A DNA stretch of 64,000 nt from Apoderus coryli (taxonomy: Eukaryota; Arthropoda; Insecta; Coleoptera; Attelabidae). Below the pieces are notes generated by a model. That model saw only the letters and a program-made list of their open reading frames with translations. It was not told the origin of the DNA and did no database searches. The position numbers were made by a program, and so were the translations under genes. The stretch lies in the NCBI GenBank assembly GCA_911728435.2, contig OU452207.1:11760182-11824181 (forward strand), in the 5' to 3' direction. Each line of letters begins with the position of its first letter. The stretch's first letter is position 1. Below, in pieces: positions 11,152 through 21,759 of the stretch.

Positions 11152-11337
11152 TTAATTATATGTAATTAACTTAAATTCTCGAGACACCTTTGTTTTGGTA
11201 TTTGGTATAGTAATTTGATAGCATATTCCTTGATCTTTCATATTTTCAATCAACATATTTGTTAGCTCTTCCCGCCGACAAGCGCCAGCCAAACCAAATA
11301 TCAATATAACCTTAAAATAAATATTATATGAATACAC
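11152..11337 (-). pseudogene. tyrosine recombinase fragment (Crypton-like)
   Basis: A 61-residue minus-strand frame reads LIFGLAGACRREELTNMLIE followed by a beta-strand segment and NTKTKVSREFKL. This matches the box I region of tyrosine recombinases, where the Arg in ACRREEL is the first catalytic residue; the wording is that of recombinases carried by Crypton-like elements in insects. The box II (HxxR) and the catalytic Tyr are not visible, so it is only a fragment. It sits between the PLE and the truncated end of Gypsy element 1. Confidence 0.6.
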
Positions 11338-11573
11338 CTTTTTATAATCTACACAAGAGTCTTACCTACCTTCATGCACAAATATTTCTCATTGTCCGCT
11401 AAAGTATTCTGTGTGAGATTGACTATTATTTTTGAGTGTTATTAATAAATTGTTTGTTTGACTTTTGATAGAGTGAAATTCAGAGATTAGGGGATTTAAT
11501 CGAATTTTTGGATGAATGTCGAGTAGTTAGAAATCATTTTGGCGGTGCCTTTCTTGATAGGCAATAGGCCCGG

Positions 11574-14441
11574 ATGGTCATTGAGGTCATGGATTTTTAT
11601 GTCGGCTGCGAAGATGGGCCAGGTCCATCTGCAATAATAGGAATTATTTTAGTCTCATTTATGTGCGTGATTTCTTTTTGTTTTGTTTTCGGATTTTCGA
11701 TTTCAATTTTGCTGTTTTCTAATAACTTGGTGACTGCAAAAGGTCCTAGAAATTTACTCTTTGTTTTTCCCGATCTTGGGTCTGACTTCTTATAAACTTG
11801 AGAGCCTATCTGTATTTCAACTTCTGATTTATTTCGATTGATTTTGTCGATTATCTTTTGTTTGGTTTTTAAGGATGTTTAATTTGTCAAATAAGGCTTT
11901 TGTGTTGTTTTTGTGGTTGTGTAGATATTCGGTGTAAACGTGGGTTGGAATAAGATTCATCGGATCTCTGGAATCTGTATGACCTAAAACTAGTTCTTGT
12001 GGGGTAAAATTTGTACTAGAGTGAATGGTATTATTATACGCGATTATAGCATAGGGCATTAAATTTGTTATGTCTGAGTAGGGGTCTTTTTCTCGAAGTA
12101 TTCGTATATGTTCAATTAAGGTGGAATGTAAACGCTCCACAGGGGAATTGGATTCGTGGTGATTTGCGGTGGTAAAGTGTATTTTAATATTGTGTGATTT
12201 GAGAAGTGATTCTACAACTTCATTCTTAAATTCAGTACCATTATCAGAGACTATACATTTTGGGACTCCTACAAATGAAAAATATCTTTTATTATATTTT
12301 GAAAATTTGTCAATTATAGTCAAAAATTTATTTTTTTCAGCAATTAGTGTGTCTATGTGAACGATTTCAAAAGGTTTACTAGGGGTTTCTGTAAGAATAA
12401 GCGGCTGGTCAAGCGGCTTCCTATTGTATTTTGTTCTCTGGCAAACACAATTATTTATGAAATTTGTAACGTCATTTTTAAGAGATTTCCAGTAGTAGTT
12501 GGCCTTTAAAAATTTTAAGGTTTCTTCGATGCCCCGATGGTTGGTTTTACCGTCGTGTTTGTGTTTGATAATAAGGGTTCTTTCTTCTCTTTCCACATTA
12601 TTAACTAATTTTGTACATTCTATCAATTTACTATTTCTAAATGTGTTGATCATAACTTCTTGAATAAGTGGTCTAAGTTCCCTAGAAAGGAAATAAATAT
12701 ATGTGGTTTTGTTGGTTAAGTATTCCCTAAGAAATTTTGTAATTTTTTCTAAATTTGCAGGAACAGTAGCATGGATTATTTTATTTCCGTCGAATTCTTG
12801 ATTTGTTATTTTAACATAAGCAGAGATTATATTAATTTTGGGTTTGGTTTCAAGTTTTTTGAGTGTGTTGGTGACGTCCTCAAGACTTAAAGCATTTGGA
12901 TCATAAGTTTCATCTAGAAATTTTGTAATGTCATTATCTATATCACCAGGAAAGTTAATTAATGATTCGTTTTCTATTGCATTTAATTGAATACGAGATA
13001 AGGCATCAGCGTTTGTATTCTGGCTTCCCTTTTTATAAATTATTTCGTAGTCGTACTCCTCTAATCGGAGTCTCCATCGAACTAATTTGCTACTAGGTTC
13101 TTTTAAGTTAAACAACCAAACTAAAGGTCTATGGTCGGTGTAGATTTTGAATTTCTTGCCGTAAAGATAGGGTCGAAAATATTTGCATGCCCAAACTATT
13201 CCGAGTAACTCCTTTTCAATTGTCGAGTACCGTTGTTCCGTGTCGTTTAAAGTGCGTGATGCGTAAGCGATAGGGTGGTCTTTGGGAGGTTCCCCTTGTG
13301 AGAGTACAGCGCCCAGTGCTATATTCGAGGCGTCTGTTGTCAGTACAAATGGTTTAGAAAAATCTGGGTATTTAAGTATAGGAGCGTTAATTAGAAGACT
13401 TTTCAGGTGGTTAAAGGATTGTATAAATTCTGGGGAATGTCTAACTTTTGCGCCTTTCTTCAAACAGAGAGTGAGAGGTTTTGAGATTTTGGCAAAATCT
13501 TTGATGAATCTACGGTAGTATCCTGCTAGTCCGAGAAAGGATTTAATATCTTTTTGGGTTTGAGGAATCGGAAAGTGTTTAACAGCGTGTATTTTGTCGG
13601 GGTTTGGTTTTACTCCATCGTTGGTGACTTTATGTCCTAAATATGCTACTTCCTTGTGTAAGAATTCACATTTGTCCAGTTGTACTTTAAAATTTGAGCT
13701 TCGTGGTCTATCGAAAACAGATTTTAGACGGTCAATATGTTCTTGTAGCGATGTGGAAAATATAATGATGTCGTCAAGATACACAAGGCAGTTTTCATTT
13801 TGGAGGCCGCGTAGAACGTTATTCATAGCTTTTTGGAAGGTAGACGGGGCGTTTTTGAGTCCAAATGGCATGCGTCGAAATTCGTAGTGTCCTGTGTCGG
13901 TTGAAAATGCAGTTTTAGAGATTTCCGTGGGATCCATTTCGATTTGGTGGAACCCATTGGCCAGGATGTCAGAAATTTGTGGAAGTGGAAACTTTTGATC
14001 GATAGTTTTTTCGTTCATTTTCCTGTAGTCTATGACCACTCTCCATTTGCGGTTACCAGATGCATCTAGCTTTTTGGGCACCACCCAAATAGGCCTGCTC
14101 CAGGGGGAATTTGATTCTTGAATGATATTATTTTCCAGCATTTTAGATATTTGTGATTGGACTTTTTGTTTGTGAACATGTGGATATCTGTAGGTCTTTG
14201 TAAATATCGGTGTTTCATCAGTTAAATCAATTTTGTGTTTTATTTGGTTTGTGAAGGCTAAAGGTATATTTTCACAGTAGAATATGTCTCTGTATTGAAA
14301 GCAAATATTTCTGATAGCTTTGTATTCCTCGAGGTTGCAGTGATTTAAGCGCAAATGTTTCATGTTTTCTTTTTGTAGGTTGTCGATATGGTCATTGTAC
14401 TGCTCGTTTGTTTCCATTTTTTCAAAAAAATTAACTTCCAC
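11574..14441 (-). pseudogene. pol: Gypsy element 1 Pol: reverse transcriptase, RNase H, integrase
   Basis: An 870-residue open frame (14441-11829) with the integrase C terminus continuing in another frame to about 11574. RT has [27 protein letters not shown] and the YLDDIIIFS box (about residue 220). RNase H has TTDASNIALGAVLSQ and YTDHRPLVWLF. Integrase shows the Zn-binding H/H/C/C region, HIDTL, SDNGTEF and SPVERLHSTLIEH. A C-terminal GPF-type module (KFLGPFAVTKLLEN) lies past the frameshift. Compared with element 3, an in-frame gap of 14 residues at about 13955 (…SDIL/ANGFHQI…) removes RT motif A with its catalytic Asp, and another gap after IDKFSKY removes about 15-20 integrase residues. 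The protein cannot be active despite the long open frame. Confidence 0.85.
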
Positions 14442-14535
14442 TTGTCAATATTAACAGGATTTAGTATGTTAATTTTGACTGGATGTTCACTTAAATTAGT
14501 AATCATTGTTATCGCGAATGAATTTGAAATGTTGA

Positions 14536-15128
14536 CTAAAGCTTCAGGCATTTCCGCCATTCCAAATTTTGAATAAACGGCATCGGAATTTTAGAAATTC
14601 CGATGCCGTTTGATTTATTTACTGGTATTTTTACTTGTTGAGATGTACGTGGTGGTATAACTGTTTCAAATGAAAAAGGTTCATCAATTTTTTGTAGGGT
14701 TTTGTTTTCTTGGTAAAGAGGTATTGTACTATTTTTAGATTGTAAAGTAGAGTTTTCCACGTTTATGAATGCGTTAACATGTTTGATGAAATCATAACCT
14801 AAGAAGAATGTTAAGGTTTTTGGTTGGTATTCGTAGAATTGGGAAAATTTTGAGAGTTGATAGGAGTGTCTTCATACATTTGGTCTTCATATTGTTGAAC
14901 ATAATCATTTTCTGTCGAATAATGATACTCATAATCGTTCGGGTATTCGTATTGATTGTCATACCAGGTAGATTCGTATGGATTTATTGATTGCTCGGTA
15001 GTATTTGAAGAGAGAATTTCGTTGATTGGGTGAGAATCGGTAGTTTTGTCGTGAATTTCTTCCGATATTATGTTGTGTAGGTGGGATGGTGGTTGTCTTA
15101 CAATGGTGTTGCCGGATGACGTATCCAT
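14536..15128 (-). pseudogene. Gypsy element 1 gag-pol junction / protease region
   Basis: Frames 15128-14811 (acidic, Tyr-rich linker with repeated YEYP-like units) and 14760-14536 (contains PRTSQQVKIPVNKSNGIGIS) occupy the place of the protease and its C-terminal extension. No D-T/S-G active-site triplet is visible in either frame, whereas elements 2 and 3 have one. The protease core appears deleted or scrambled near 14770-14830. Confidence 0.55.
14575..14611. repeat. perfect 16-bp hairpin inside element 1
   Basis: aaacggcatcggaatt (14575-14590) and its exact reverse complement (14596-14611) flank a 5-base loop. It lies in the coding stretch NGIGISKIPMPF, in a place where the related element 3 has no such inverted repeat. 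Confidence 0.8.
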
Positions 15129-15377
15129 CGGTTGCAGTCTATTTCTATTTTATGTGCGATACACGAATAACCATTAGCAATATAATTTGATTGGACAATC
15201 GATGAGGTTGCTTGTCTTTTAATGCCACGATTAAAATCATTAAATTGAGGCCTAGGTTGATTATTGTAGTTTTGTTGGAAGGGTCTTTGAATCAGATTTG
15301 GCCTATTATAGAAGGCATTTGGCCTGTATTGTGGGAAATGCGGTCTGAACTGTGGGGGATATGGCCCAGATGGAAAA

Positions 15378-16121
15378 CTATTGGGGAAAGGTCGGATTTT
15401 GACGTGTAAACTGTGGTATAGACAAATTTTGTTGTATTGGTCTTTGTGGGTTGTTAGGAAAGCGAGATGTGTTATTAGATTGCATTTGTTGAGAATTTAC
15501 AGTTTTCGATAAATTGTCGTTACGGTTTTTATAATAAATGAAATTTTCTTCTTGTGCAAAACTCATGGCTTGTTCAAGAGAATTTGGATTTTTAAGACGA
15601 ACAACAAGTTGCATATGATAATTTAAACCGTTGATTAATGTTTTTAATATTAAATTGCCATATTCTTGAATTCTTAAAACTTTAATTGCCCTTTCCTCAG
15701 TACCCATGTTAATTTTAGAAAAAAGTAAACTTCTAGCGTCCTGTAATTGTATTCCGAATTGTTGAGGACTTTCGTTTCTTTCTGGTTTTAAGGTTAGGAT
15801 ATCTTGAATTAAACATTCGACTGATCTTTTATCGGCGAATGTTTCAATTATTGCGTTTTTCAATAAATTCCATGTATTTAATTCTACACGCGAAGCTATT
15901 AAGTCTGCTGCTCTACCAACTAGTTTACCAACAATAGTATCAAATATACAATTATTAATCGGTGCGTCTTGATTTGTCCTATCTCTGTGATTATTAAAGA
16001 AATTTTCGCATGCATTTATAAAACGATTGATTTGCTTAGAATTACCGTCAAACAGTGGTATGTTATCGGCTTGATAACGAATAAGAGCGTAATTAGGATT
16101 AGCCATTACGTTTTCTAACAA
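15378..16121 (-). pseudogene. gag: Gypsy element 1 Gag
   Basis: A 247-residue frame with the pattern of errantivirus Gag: IPLFDGNSKQINRFINACE near residue 18, GRAADLIASR, WNLLKNAIIETFADKRSVEC, then a repeat of helix segments (QFGIQLQDARSLL, LKTLINGLNYHMQLVVR, NPNSLEQAMSFAQEE). It is equivalent block by block to the Gag of element 3 (62661-63485). The C terminus is Gln/Asn/Pro-rich and runs on in another frame to about 15200 with (R/P)F-rich repeats. Gag assembles the particle that packages the element RNA. No zinc knuckle is seen, as is usual for errantiviruses. The frame is open, but the element as a whole is dead. Confidence 0.8.
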
Positions 16122-16480
16122 GGTTTCAGTTAGATTGAGTTTTTCAAAATTATTAAGAAGGTCTTCCAGATTTAAGAAGAAACAGAAATATACAATAAGG
16201 ATAGGATAATGAATTTCTCGACTTACAGTAATATTGTGAAGATTTTCATTCCTTAATCTACTCCAATAGGACGAGCGATGCTGTCTCTTCCCTGGAATCG
16301 TACCTATGAACTTCTTGGACTATGTGGAAGTTCGTACCAATAGGACTGTGGGACGATGCTGTTCCCGTTTCCCTGGCCGTGAGCCAAATTTTACCAATGC
16401 GATAAATGTTCAAAATTGCCACAAATCTTTAAAACGAACCGGTAATTTTATGTGCGATACACGAATAACCGTTAGCAAAA

Positions 16481-16497
16481 TCCTCCTGACTGCGCCA
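16481..16497 (-). other. primer-binding site of Gypsy element 1 (tRNA-Ser type)
   Basis: The minus strand reads TGGCGCAGTCAGGAGGA directly after the LTR end. The first ten bases would pair with the 3' end of a serine tRNA (…GACTGCGCCA), the primer known for the 17.6/297 group. Confidence 0.7.
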
Positions 16498-16780
16498 ATT
16501 ATAAGTTTGAAAACTCAAAATTTATAAAAAAAAATATTTTATTTCAATTCGACAATGGTTACAATAAGACTATCTTAAATTTACATTTGGTTATATTTAT
16601 AACAATAGTGTGAGAGCAGAGTTACAATTCTTACAGGAATATTAATAAGCATTATAATGACAAAACTGCTGAGTTGCTATTCTCACGGGAATATAACTAG
16701 AGTTACAATTCTTACAAGAATATGACTAAGCACTATCTATGACAAAACTGCTGAGATGCTATTCTCACGGGAATATTACT
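16498..16780 (-). repeat. probable 5' LTR of Gypsy element 1
   Basis: The right-hand LTR of a minus-strand element: on the minus strand it would start AGTAATATTCC at 16780 and end …CAAACTTATAAT at 16498, next to the primer-binding site. An AGT start fits the errantivirus rule. The start is inferred, because the second LTR is missing and cannot be compared. Confidence 0.5.
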
Positions 16781-16782
16781 AG
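16620..16782. repeat. 81-bp tandem duplication in the LTR (U3 side)
   Basis: Two copies, starting at 16620 and 16701, each beginning agttacaattcttacaggaa-like and ending near gctattctcacgggaatat. They differ at a handful of positions. Confidence 0.8.
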
Positions 16783-17119
16783 AGAAATAGTTGTTCAAAT
16801 AATGTGTTTGATAAAAACAAATTCAACGAACGTTCGAATTGTGCTATTTCGAATTCTATTAGATAATAATCAAAAGGATCTATATAATTTACTTACTGAA
16901 TACTCTGTACAAAAAATTTTAACTTCTTCATTGTATTTGTTTCCTAGAACGGTTACTTTTACGTGGTGTGGTAACCAACAAAATCGAGTACTGCTTTGGT
17001 TAGTTCAACTTCATGATAGAAAAGCTAGCTTTAACGAACAATTTTTAAAAGTGTCATCAGTAAAATCACTTAAAGAATTGTCCGAGCCACACAAAAAACA
17101 CTTTTTAGCCATTTTTTAG
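16739..17119 (+). CDS. unrecognised ORF overlapping the LTR edge
   Basis: A 126-residue frame from an ATG at 16739. The first 14 residues come from the LTR duplication, so the ATG is not reliable. From about 16785 the translation contains IVLFRILLDNNQKDLYNLLT, TFTWCGNQQNRVLLWL and a Lys/Ser-rich end (VKSLKELSEPHKKHFLAIF). It may be the remainder of a host or TE gene into which element 1 inserted. I recognise no family. Confidence 0.3.
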   Translation: MTKLLRCYSHGNITREIVVQIMCLIKTNSTNVRIVLFRILLDNNQKDLYNLLTEYSVQKILTSSLYLFPRTVTFTWCGNQQNRVLLWLVQLHDRKASFNEQFLKVSSVKSLKELSEPHKKHFLAIF

Positions 17120-17690
17120 CACAACGATACAGAATAACACGTGTTTTCGATGCAATATAATATTAGTCATTAGCTACTCCAAAATAACACGCACTATTTA
17201 CTATATGAAGGGTAGTAGAGGTACCTCTACCCTCCATAGTTTACACACCGAGCATGCGCACTTTCTACTATTCAGGGTCCCATCACAAGCGACTGCGATG
17301 TTGGGTCCTTTATTATTACACAGTATACTTACCTCGGATCTCTCTGTCACACATTTCCACGCGCGTTGAAATTAAAATCTTTAAAATTCGCAAACCCCTA
17401 ATAGGACCGGAATTTTCGCAGACAACCATATATCAACGTGTTCGCAATTAAACAGCGCTTATGATGCTTATATCTAGTTTGTCTTAAAGTTTCCTAATAG
17501 TTAATCGACGTAAAGCTGCAGTAAGTTCTTTGTTTATTCTTTTAATTTCTCAGACTACAGACCTTTTTGTTTTTAAGTTAATTTCAGTAAAGATAGAGTT
17601 TGGTTCTTTTTATAATTTATTAATATTTCGAATAGTCGAACTAATGTATGTTATGATTGTCAGAATACAATTATAATTAAAGTTTTGTAC

Positions 17691-18230
17691 GGAAATTAAT
17701 ATAATTATTCGTAGTTATATTAATTTACTTATTTCACGTTGTACAGTTTCACAGATCAATTTTTTCCTTCTTGATTTTCAGTTTCTTTTAATTGTTTTAT
17801 TCATTTTATTTATTCATATTTATGTTCTTTTATTGTTATTCATTTTTATTATTTATTAATTAAATTTAGTTGTTTTCAGCCCAAACCTTTGTGTTTTTAT
17901 TTCAAGTAAAGCTTCTACTTAAAGAAAGCTGCAGATCTATCTTAGTTAAACAGAAGAGTCATTTAATTACTTTTGCTTTTAAATAAATACGAGTGTTAAA
18001 ATTAAGTGTGACAAGCAGTGATCCACAGTCATAAAAGGTTTTTTTTTATACAGAATAATAAAGTTGATATTCTTCGTTTGTTCTTTCTATAATTAAAACT
18101 TGAAGTACACGCCGCTGGTAAGCTTGTAATCGAACCAGTGTACAATTTGAATAGCATATCGGATTCACTTGGACTGAGCTTTTAATTAGTACTCTTTCTA
18201 GGTGTAAACAATACCCGCAAATTTAAATTG
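17691..18230. repeat. diverged relative of the 55.8-56.7 kb foldback element
   Basis: Shares with 56110-56660 several landmarks in matching order or inverted: attaatataattattcg…, the stretch around ttgttattcatttttatt…tagttgttttcagccc (present in 56110-56330 on the opposite strand), agtgatcca, gatattcttcgtttgtt, tgaatagcatat(c/t)ggattca and aatacccgc. Only one arm is evident here. Confidence 0.5.
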
Positions 18231-18299
18231 TCACATCCTCATATAAACTTTATCAGTACGTTGTGAGCCTTGTACACAAGTTTACCTTTGGCCTGAACT

Positions 18300-19341
18300 G
18301 AATATATATTTAATTTTTGGCTGGGCTGGTAGTAACTCGAACCATTTTCGCTTAGAAGAGGTTGAAAATTTTTGAACAAAAAATGTTGTACTGGCTACGA
18401 GTGAGACGACTGAAAATGTTATTTTTGATAAATCTATGTACAATAATTATTATTGTATGTAACTTTCAAAATCATTTACTGATTTAATAAATAAGAGCAG
18501 ACGTGGGTCATAATTATCTCAACTAAACTAAACGATTTCTTAGAGGTTCTGATAATGTGTCATTTATGCGATAAATTTAAAATTTTTCCCCCATGAGGTG
18601 ACGTACTAACGAGGGTTTTAAGGTCAAAATCTGGGATATTTTTTCCGGTCACTTCCATATAATGAAATCATCCTATGCGTGGGAACAGTAATAATAGTGC
18701 TCTCAGATTCGGTTTCAAACTGATCTGAGATAATAGATACTGAAGATATAGTACCATCACCCATACCACTACTACTACATCGTCCTGATACCGAGTGGAC
18801 TAAAATAATAATAATTATTGTAATTTTAACGCATTAGAGTAACGAGACTAACATTCAGTAAATTACTATTATCGGCATACCCATAATGTCAAAATTTTGT
18901 GATTTTAATTCATCTCTTTTTTGAATAAATTTCATTCTTGTTCCGATATTGGGAATCAATTCACGCAACATATCGTCCGTCAATTGTCGAATATTTTCTA
19001 TATTAATATCGTTTTAAAAAATAATATTTTTAATATATATTGTTTTGACTTTTTTTAACATAATTAATATAAATCATAGGTACCTATTATGCTTTCTTGC
19101 AAAAACATATGTCATTGTACCGGGTGTCCACGCAACGTGAACTAGCCCCTGATCTCGAAAACAAAAAGATTTACGGAATAAAGTTTTATATGAAAGTTGA
19201 TTCGTAATTAGTGTGTATTATTGCTTTGTAATAATAAAGTATACAGGGTGTGTCAATTTGGAGTTAACAATATCAAATTCTTTATTTTCTATTGACCATA
19301 CCATTGTTTTTTACAAATTAAAATTACCCTAAAAACCCTTA
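18300..19341. other. no gene recognised
   Basis: AT-rich, many short stops on both strands. A motif atacagggtgtgtcaatttgg at about 19240 resembles the terminal motif of DNA-transposon remnants (compare acagtgtgtcc at 7656), but no partner end was found. Confidence 0.4.
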
Positions 19342-20477
19342 TTATGATAGCGTAATTATATTTTTCTCTGCTGAGCGAGGATACCTTGCACGGGGATTAC
19401 TGAAATATCCGCGTCTGTAATTTCCTCTAAATCGTCCGCGATATTCGTTACGATTATTATTATTATAGTTATAATTCTTATTATTGTTAGAATAAAAACC
19501 TCTACCTCTATTGTTTCGTTGGCTACCTAAATTATTAAAGTTTCTAGCTCTATTATTAACATATAGAATGCTATTAGCCCCATATGCCGACGAACTTGTA
19601 GCCACGAATTTTGTCAGAACGTCCGGCATTGTTGAAAAATTGCCCGCTTCTATTAGTGTACGAGCATATCGCTAGTAATAAATAAATAATAAATTATTTT
19701 ATCGATTGTTCAATGATTATCGATAAACCATTAATTGCTGGGGCGCACAAGTGCCGCGCATAATTTTTCGTTCTTGACAGTTTTGAATAGATAGATCGGG
19801 GAGAAGAAATAATAACGTTCGCAGAAAGTTGGCCGTCCTTTTTATTTAAACAAAAAGTTATATGTACCTTAAAATTACTATTGGAGTTACTGTGACAAAA
19901 TATATACCTAATAATTGTGTGAAAGTGGAGAACATTGGAGTGACAGTAGATTGGATTACAACGGGGCCCCGCAACAGAACTGCAGAATTAAAAGGTAGGC
20001 CACGTTAATTTTAATCGCGTCGCTCTATTATCTTAACAGAAAAAAATTGGAATTTAAATATTGAACTTGTGCAACCTACTAATACAGTCCATTAAAAAAA
20101 ATAGTTAATCATTGCATTTACTATACAATTAGCATACGAGCCCTTTCGTTGTTAGAATTTTGACAGAGCGCTTTAGCATCAGCAGTATACGTTTCCCCTA
20201 CATCGTATGGCACCCCTTCAGATATATATGCTCTTTCTTAACTGCTAGATCTTCAACTTCAGACGCAAACGATGTAGCGTCATTAGCATTTTGCCTGCAG
20301 TTTTGTTAATTTTGCTGCTAAAAGTCTTGAACTTTCACATTTTATACTTATTTTTAGCTTATTTATTATACCTTCTATTGTATTTTCAATTGTAATTAAA
20401 TCGCGTGCTTTTCCCGTTAATGTAGTTTTTATATAGGCTGCCGCGTTGATTTCATTATTAGCGGAGAGGTTTTTCAT
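19342..20477 (-). pseudogene. LTR-retrotransposon Gag fragment split by an insertion
   Basis: The minus frame 20477-20283 carries YIKTTLTGKARDLITIENTI and SSRLLAAKLTKLQAK, a helical capsid-like Gag segment. The same protein goes on to about 20130 in nearby frames (ISEGVPYDVGETYTADAKAL). After the insertion it resumes at about 19665 and runs as 19629-19342 with MPDVLTKFVATSSSAYG followed by an Arg/Gly/Asn-rich tail (RGRGFYSNNNKNYNYNNNN, RGRFRGNYRRGYF) typical of nucleic-acid-binding Gag C termini. No pol is adjacent. The lineage (Gypsy, Pao or other) cannot be settled here. Confidence 0.55.
19666..20127 (-). mobile_element. about 460-bp insertion in the Gag fragment, retroposon-like
   Basis: It splits the Gag reading at a near-identical 14-base direct repeat, attagtgtacgagc (19652-19665) and attagcatacgagc (20128-20141, two mismatches), read as a target duplication. 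The left end carries a (TAA/TAAA)-rich tract (agtaataaataaataataaa), so in minus orientation it ends in an A/T-rich tail as LINE or SINE copies do. The interior is non-coding and includes an acggggccccgcaacagaac segment. Confidence 0.5.
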
Positions 20478-20702
20478 TCTACTGAATCTAAGAATGATCT
20501 TAAATTTTCGTGACTACCGTTAAACTGGTACTCTATACACTCTTCAAAATATCATCACTCTGGTGACTAAATATTAGTCACCACAGCATATTTTTTTAGT
20601 GAAATCGGTCTCAACTGAAACTTAAGTTGCCATAACAAAAAAGACTTTTCGACCTTAACAGTTTCCACAACTAAATACAGAATGGCTATTTTATATCTAT
20701 AA

Positions 20703-21753
20703 TTATTTTAAGATATTTATATAATTCCCAATATAGACTACCAACTTGAACATATTCGCCACACAGAAAGGAAAACCATTCACAAAACATAACATTTCAA
20801 ATGCTGAAAGTGGTAACTTTGTTTTTTTATTAAAATCACTTGGCAAATGACATGGCCAATTCCCCAATTGATTGAATTCAAATTCAAATACTTTTAATCT
20901 GTAGTTCAAATTTTGCATGGAAATATATTTTTCAACAAATATAAAATTATCTAATATTAAAAGAAAATCTTTGTGATATACACCTTCTAAAAGGATCTAC
21001 AGTTAGATTTTGACTTACATCAAAAGTATTAAACATATTGAAAACGCAAGTTTCTTTAATTCCTGTAAGCGAACTGTCACTCTTTGTGTCATTATTATAT
21101 TCAATTGAAGTTCGCAGTTTGCTATCGTCTTGTGAACAAGAAGTATGGGTGTCTAACTTATGCATTTTACAAATTCTACAAAAATAATTAGATACAAAAC
21201 TTTCGTTAAAGCCTAATAGACTATTTAATCCTAAATTGTTTCCCAAAACTAATGTCAATGCAAAATATATTGTCTCATGTTTTGACTCAATTTGTATATC
21301 TATACCAGTGTTTTCAAGAAATAAAAGCTCATTTATCAATCTGTTTAAAACAGCTTTGGTTCCAAAACATTTCCTATCATCTGTATGCAACAAGAGTACT
21401 AAAAAAAATGTTGCTCAGCTTCGTTGCATGTTGCGGTGGTAAACATGGCAAGGAAGCGTAAACAACACCTAACTTATGAACCCCAGCATGTGAACCTAAT
21501 GCATTACCAATTTCATAGTCGTCAAAATAAATTAATAGTGGTAACACTCAAGTTTCATTTTCCAGGTTTAAAAGATAACTTTTGACTTCATTATAAACAT
21601 TTTTATTTCCAAAAAATGTTTTGAGTTGTAACGATACAAATTGGCCTGGGAATGCCACAGTTTTATATAATACTCCATTTTTGGTGCGAACATCACACAA
21701 TGTTTCTCCGATATTAAAAGATTCGGGTCAAATGAAGCTATCAGACTTTTCAA
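20703..21753 (-). pseudogene. TE-family protein relic (widespread uncharacterised invertebrate family)
   Basis: Minus strand. 21393-20947 reads LFLENTGIDIQ, then YFALTLVLGNNLGLNSLLGF, NESFVSNYFCRICKMHKLD and SLTGIKETCVFN. 20918-20703 continues with NQLGNWPCHLPSDF and LPLSAFEMLCFV. These blocks in this order are known to me from a large family of repeated, uncharacterised proteins in arthropods and cnidarians that looks transposon-borne; I cannot name a superfamily with confidence. The C-X2-C near NYFCRIC suggests a zinc site. 21753-21568 may be an earlier part. Stops separate the segments. Other pieces of the same family occur at 55610-55813 and 56667-56800. Confidence 0.5.
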
Positions 21754-21759
21754 TTCGTT

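Larger units (their letters stand above)
11574..16780 (-). mobile_element. Gypsy (errantivirus-like) LTR retrotransposon 1, 3'-truncated
   Basis: Minus-strand element in the order LTR (16780-16498), primer-binding site, gag (16121-15378), protease region, and reverse transcriptase-RNase H-integrase (14441-11574). The 3' LTR and any env gene are absent; the left edge runs into unrelated sequence near 11570-11340. It is closely related in sequence order to element 3 (56976-64000) but carries deletions in reverse transcriptase and integrase. Confidence 0.8.

Noticed and set aside
13282..13887. Plus-strand ORFs inside element 1
   Set aside because: Shadows of the Pol gene on the other strand; the same holds for plus-strand frames within elements 2 and 3.
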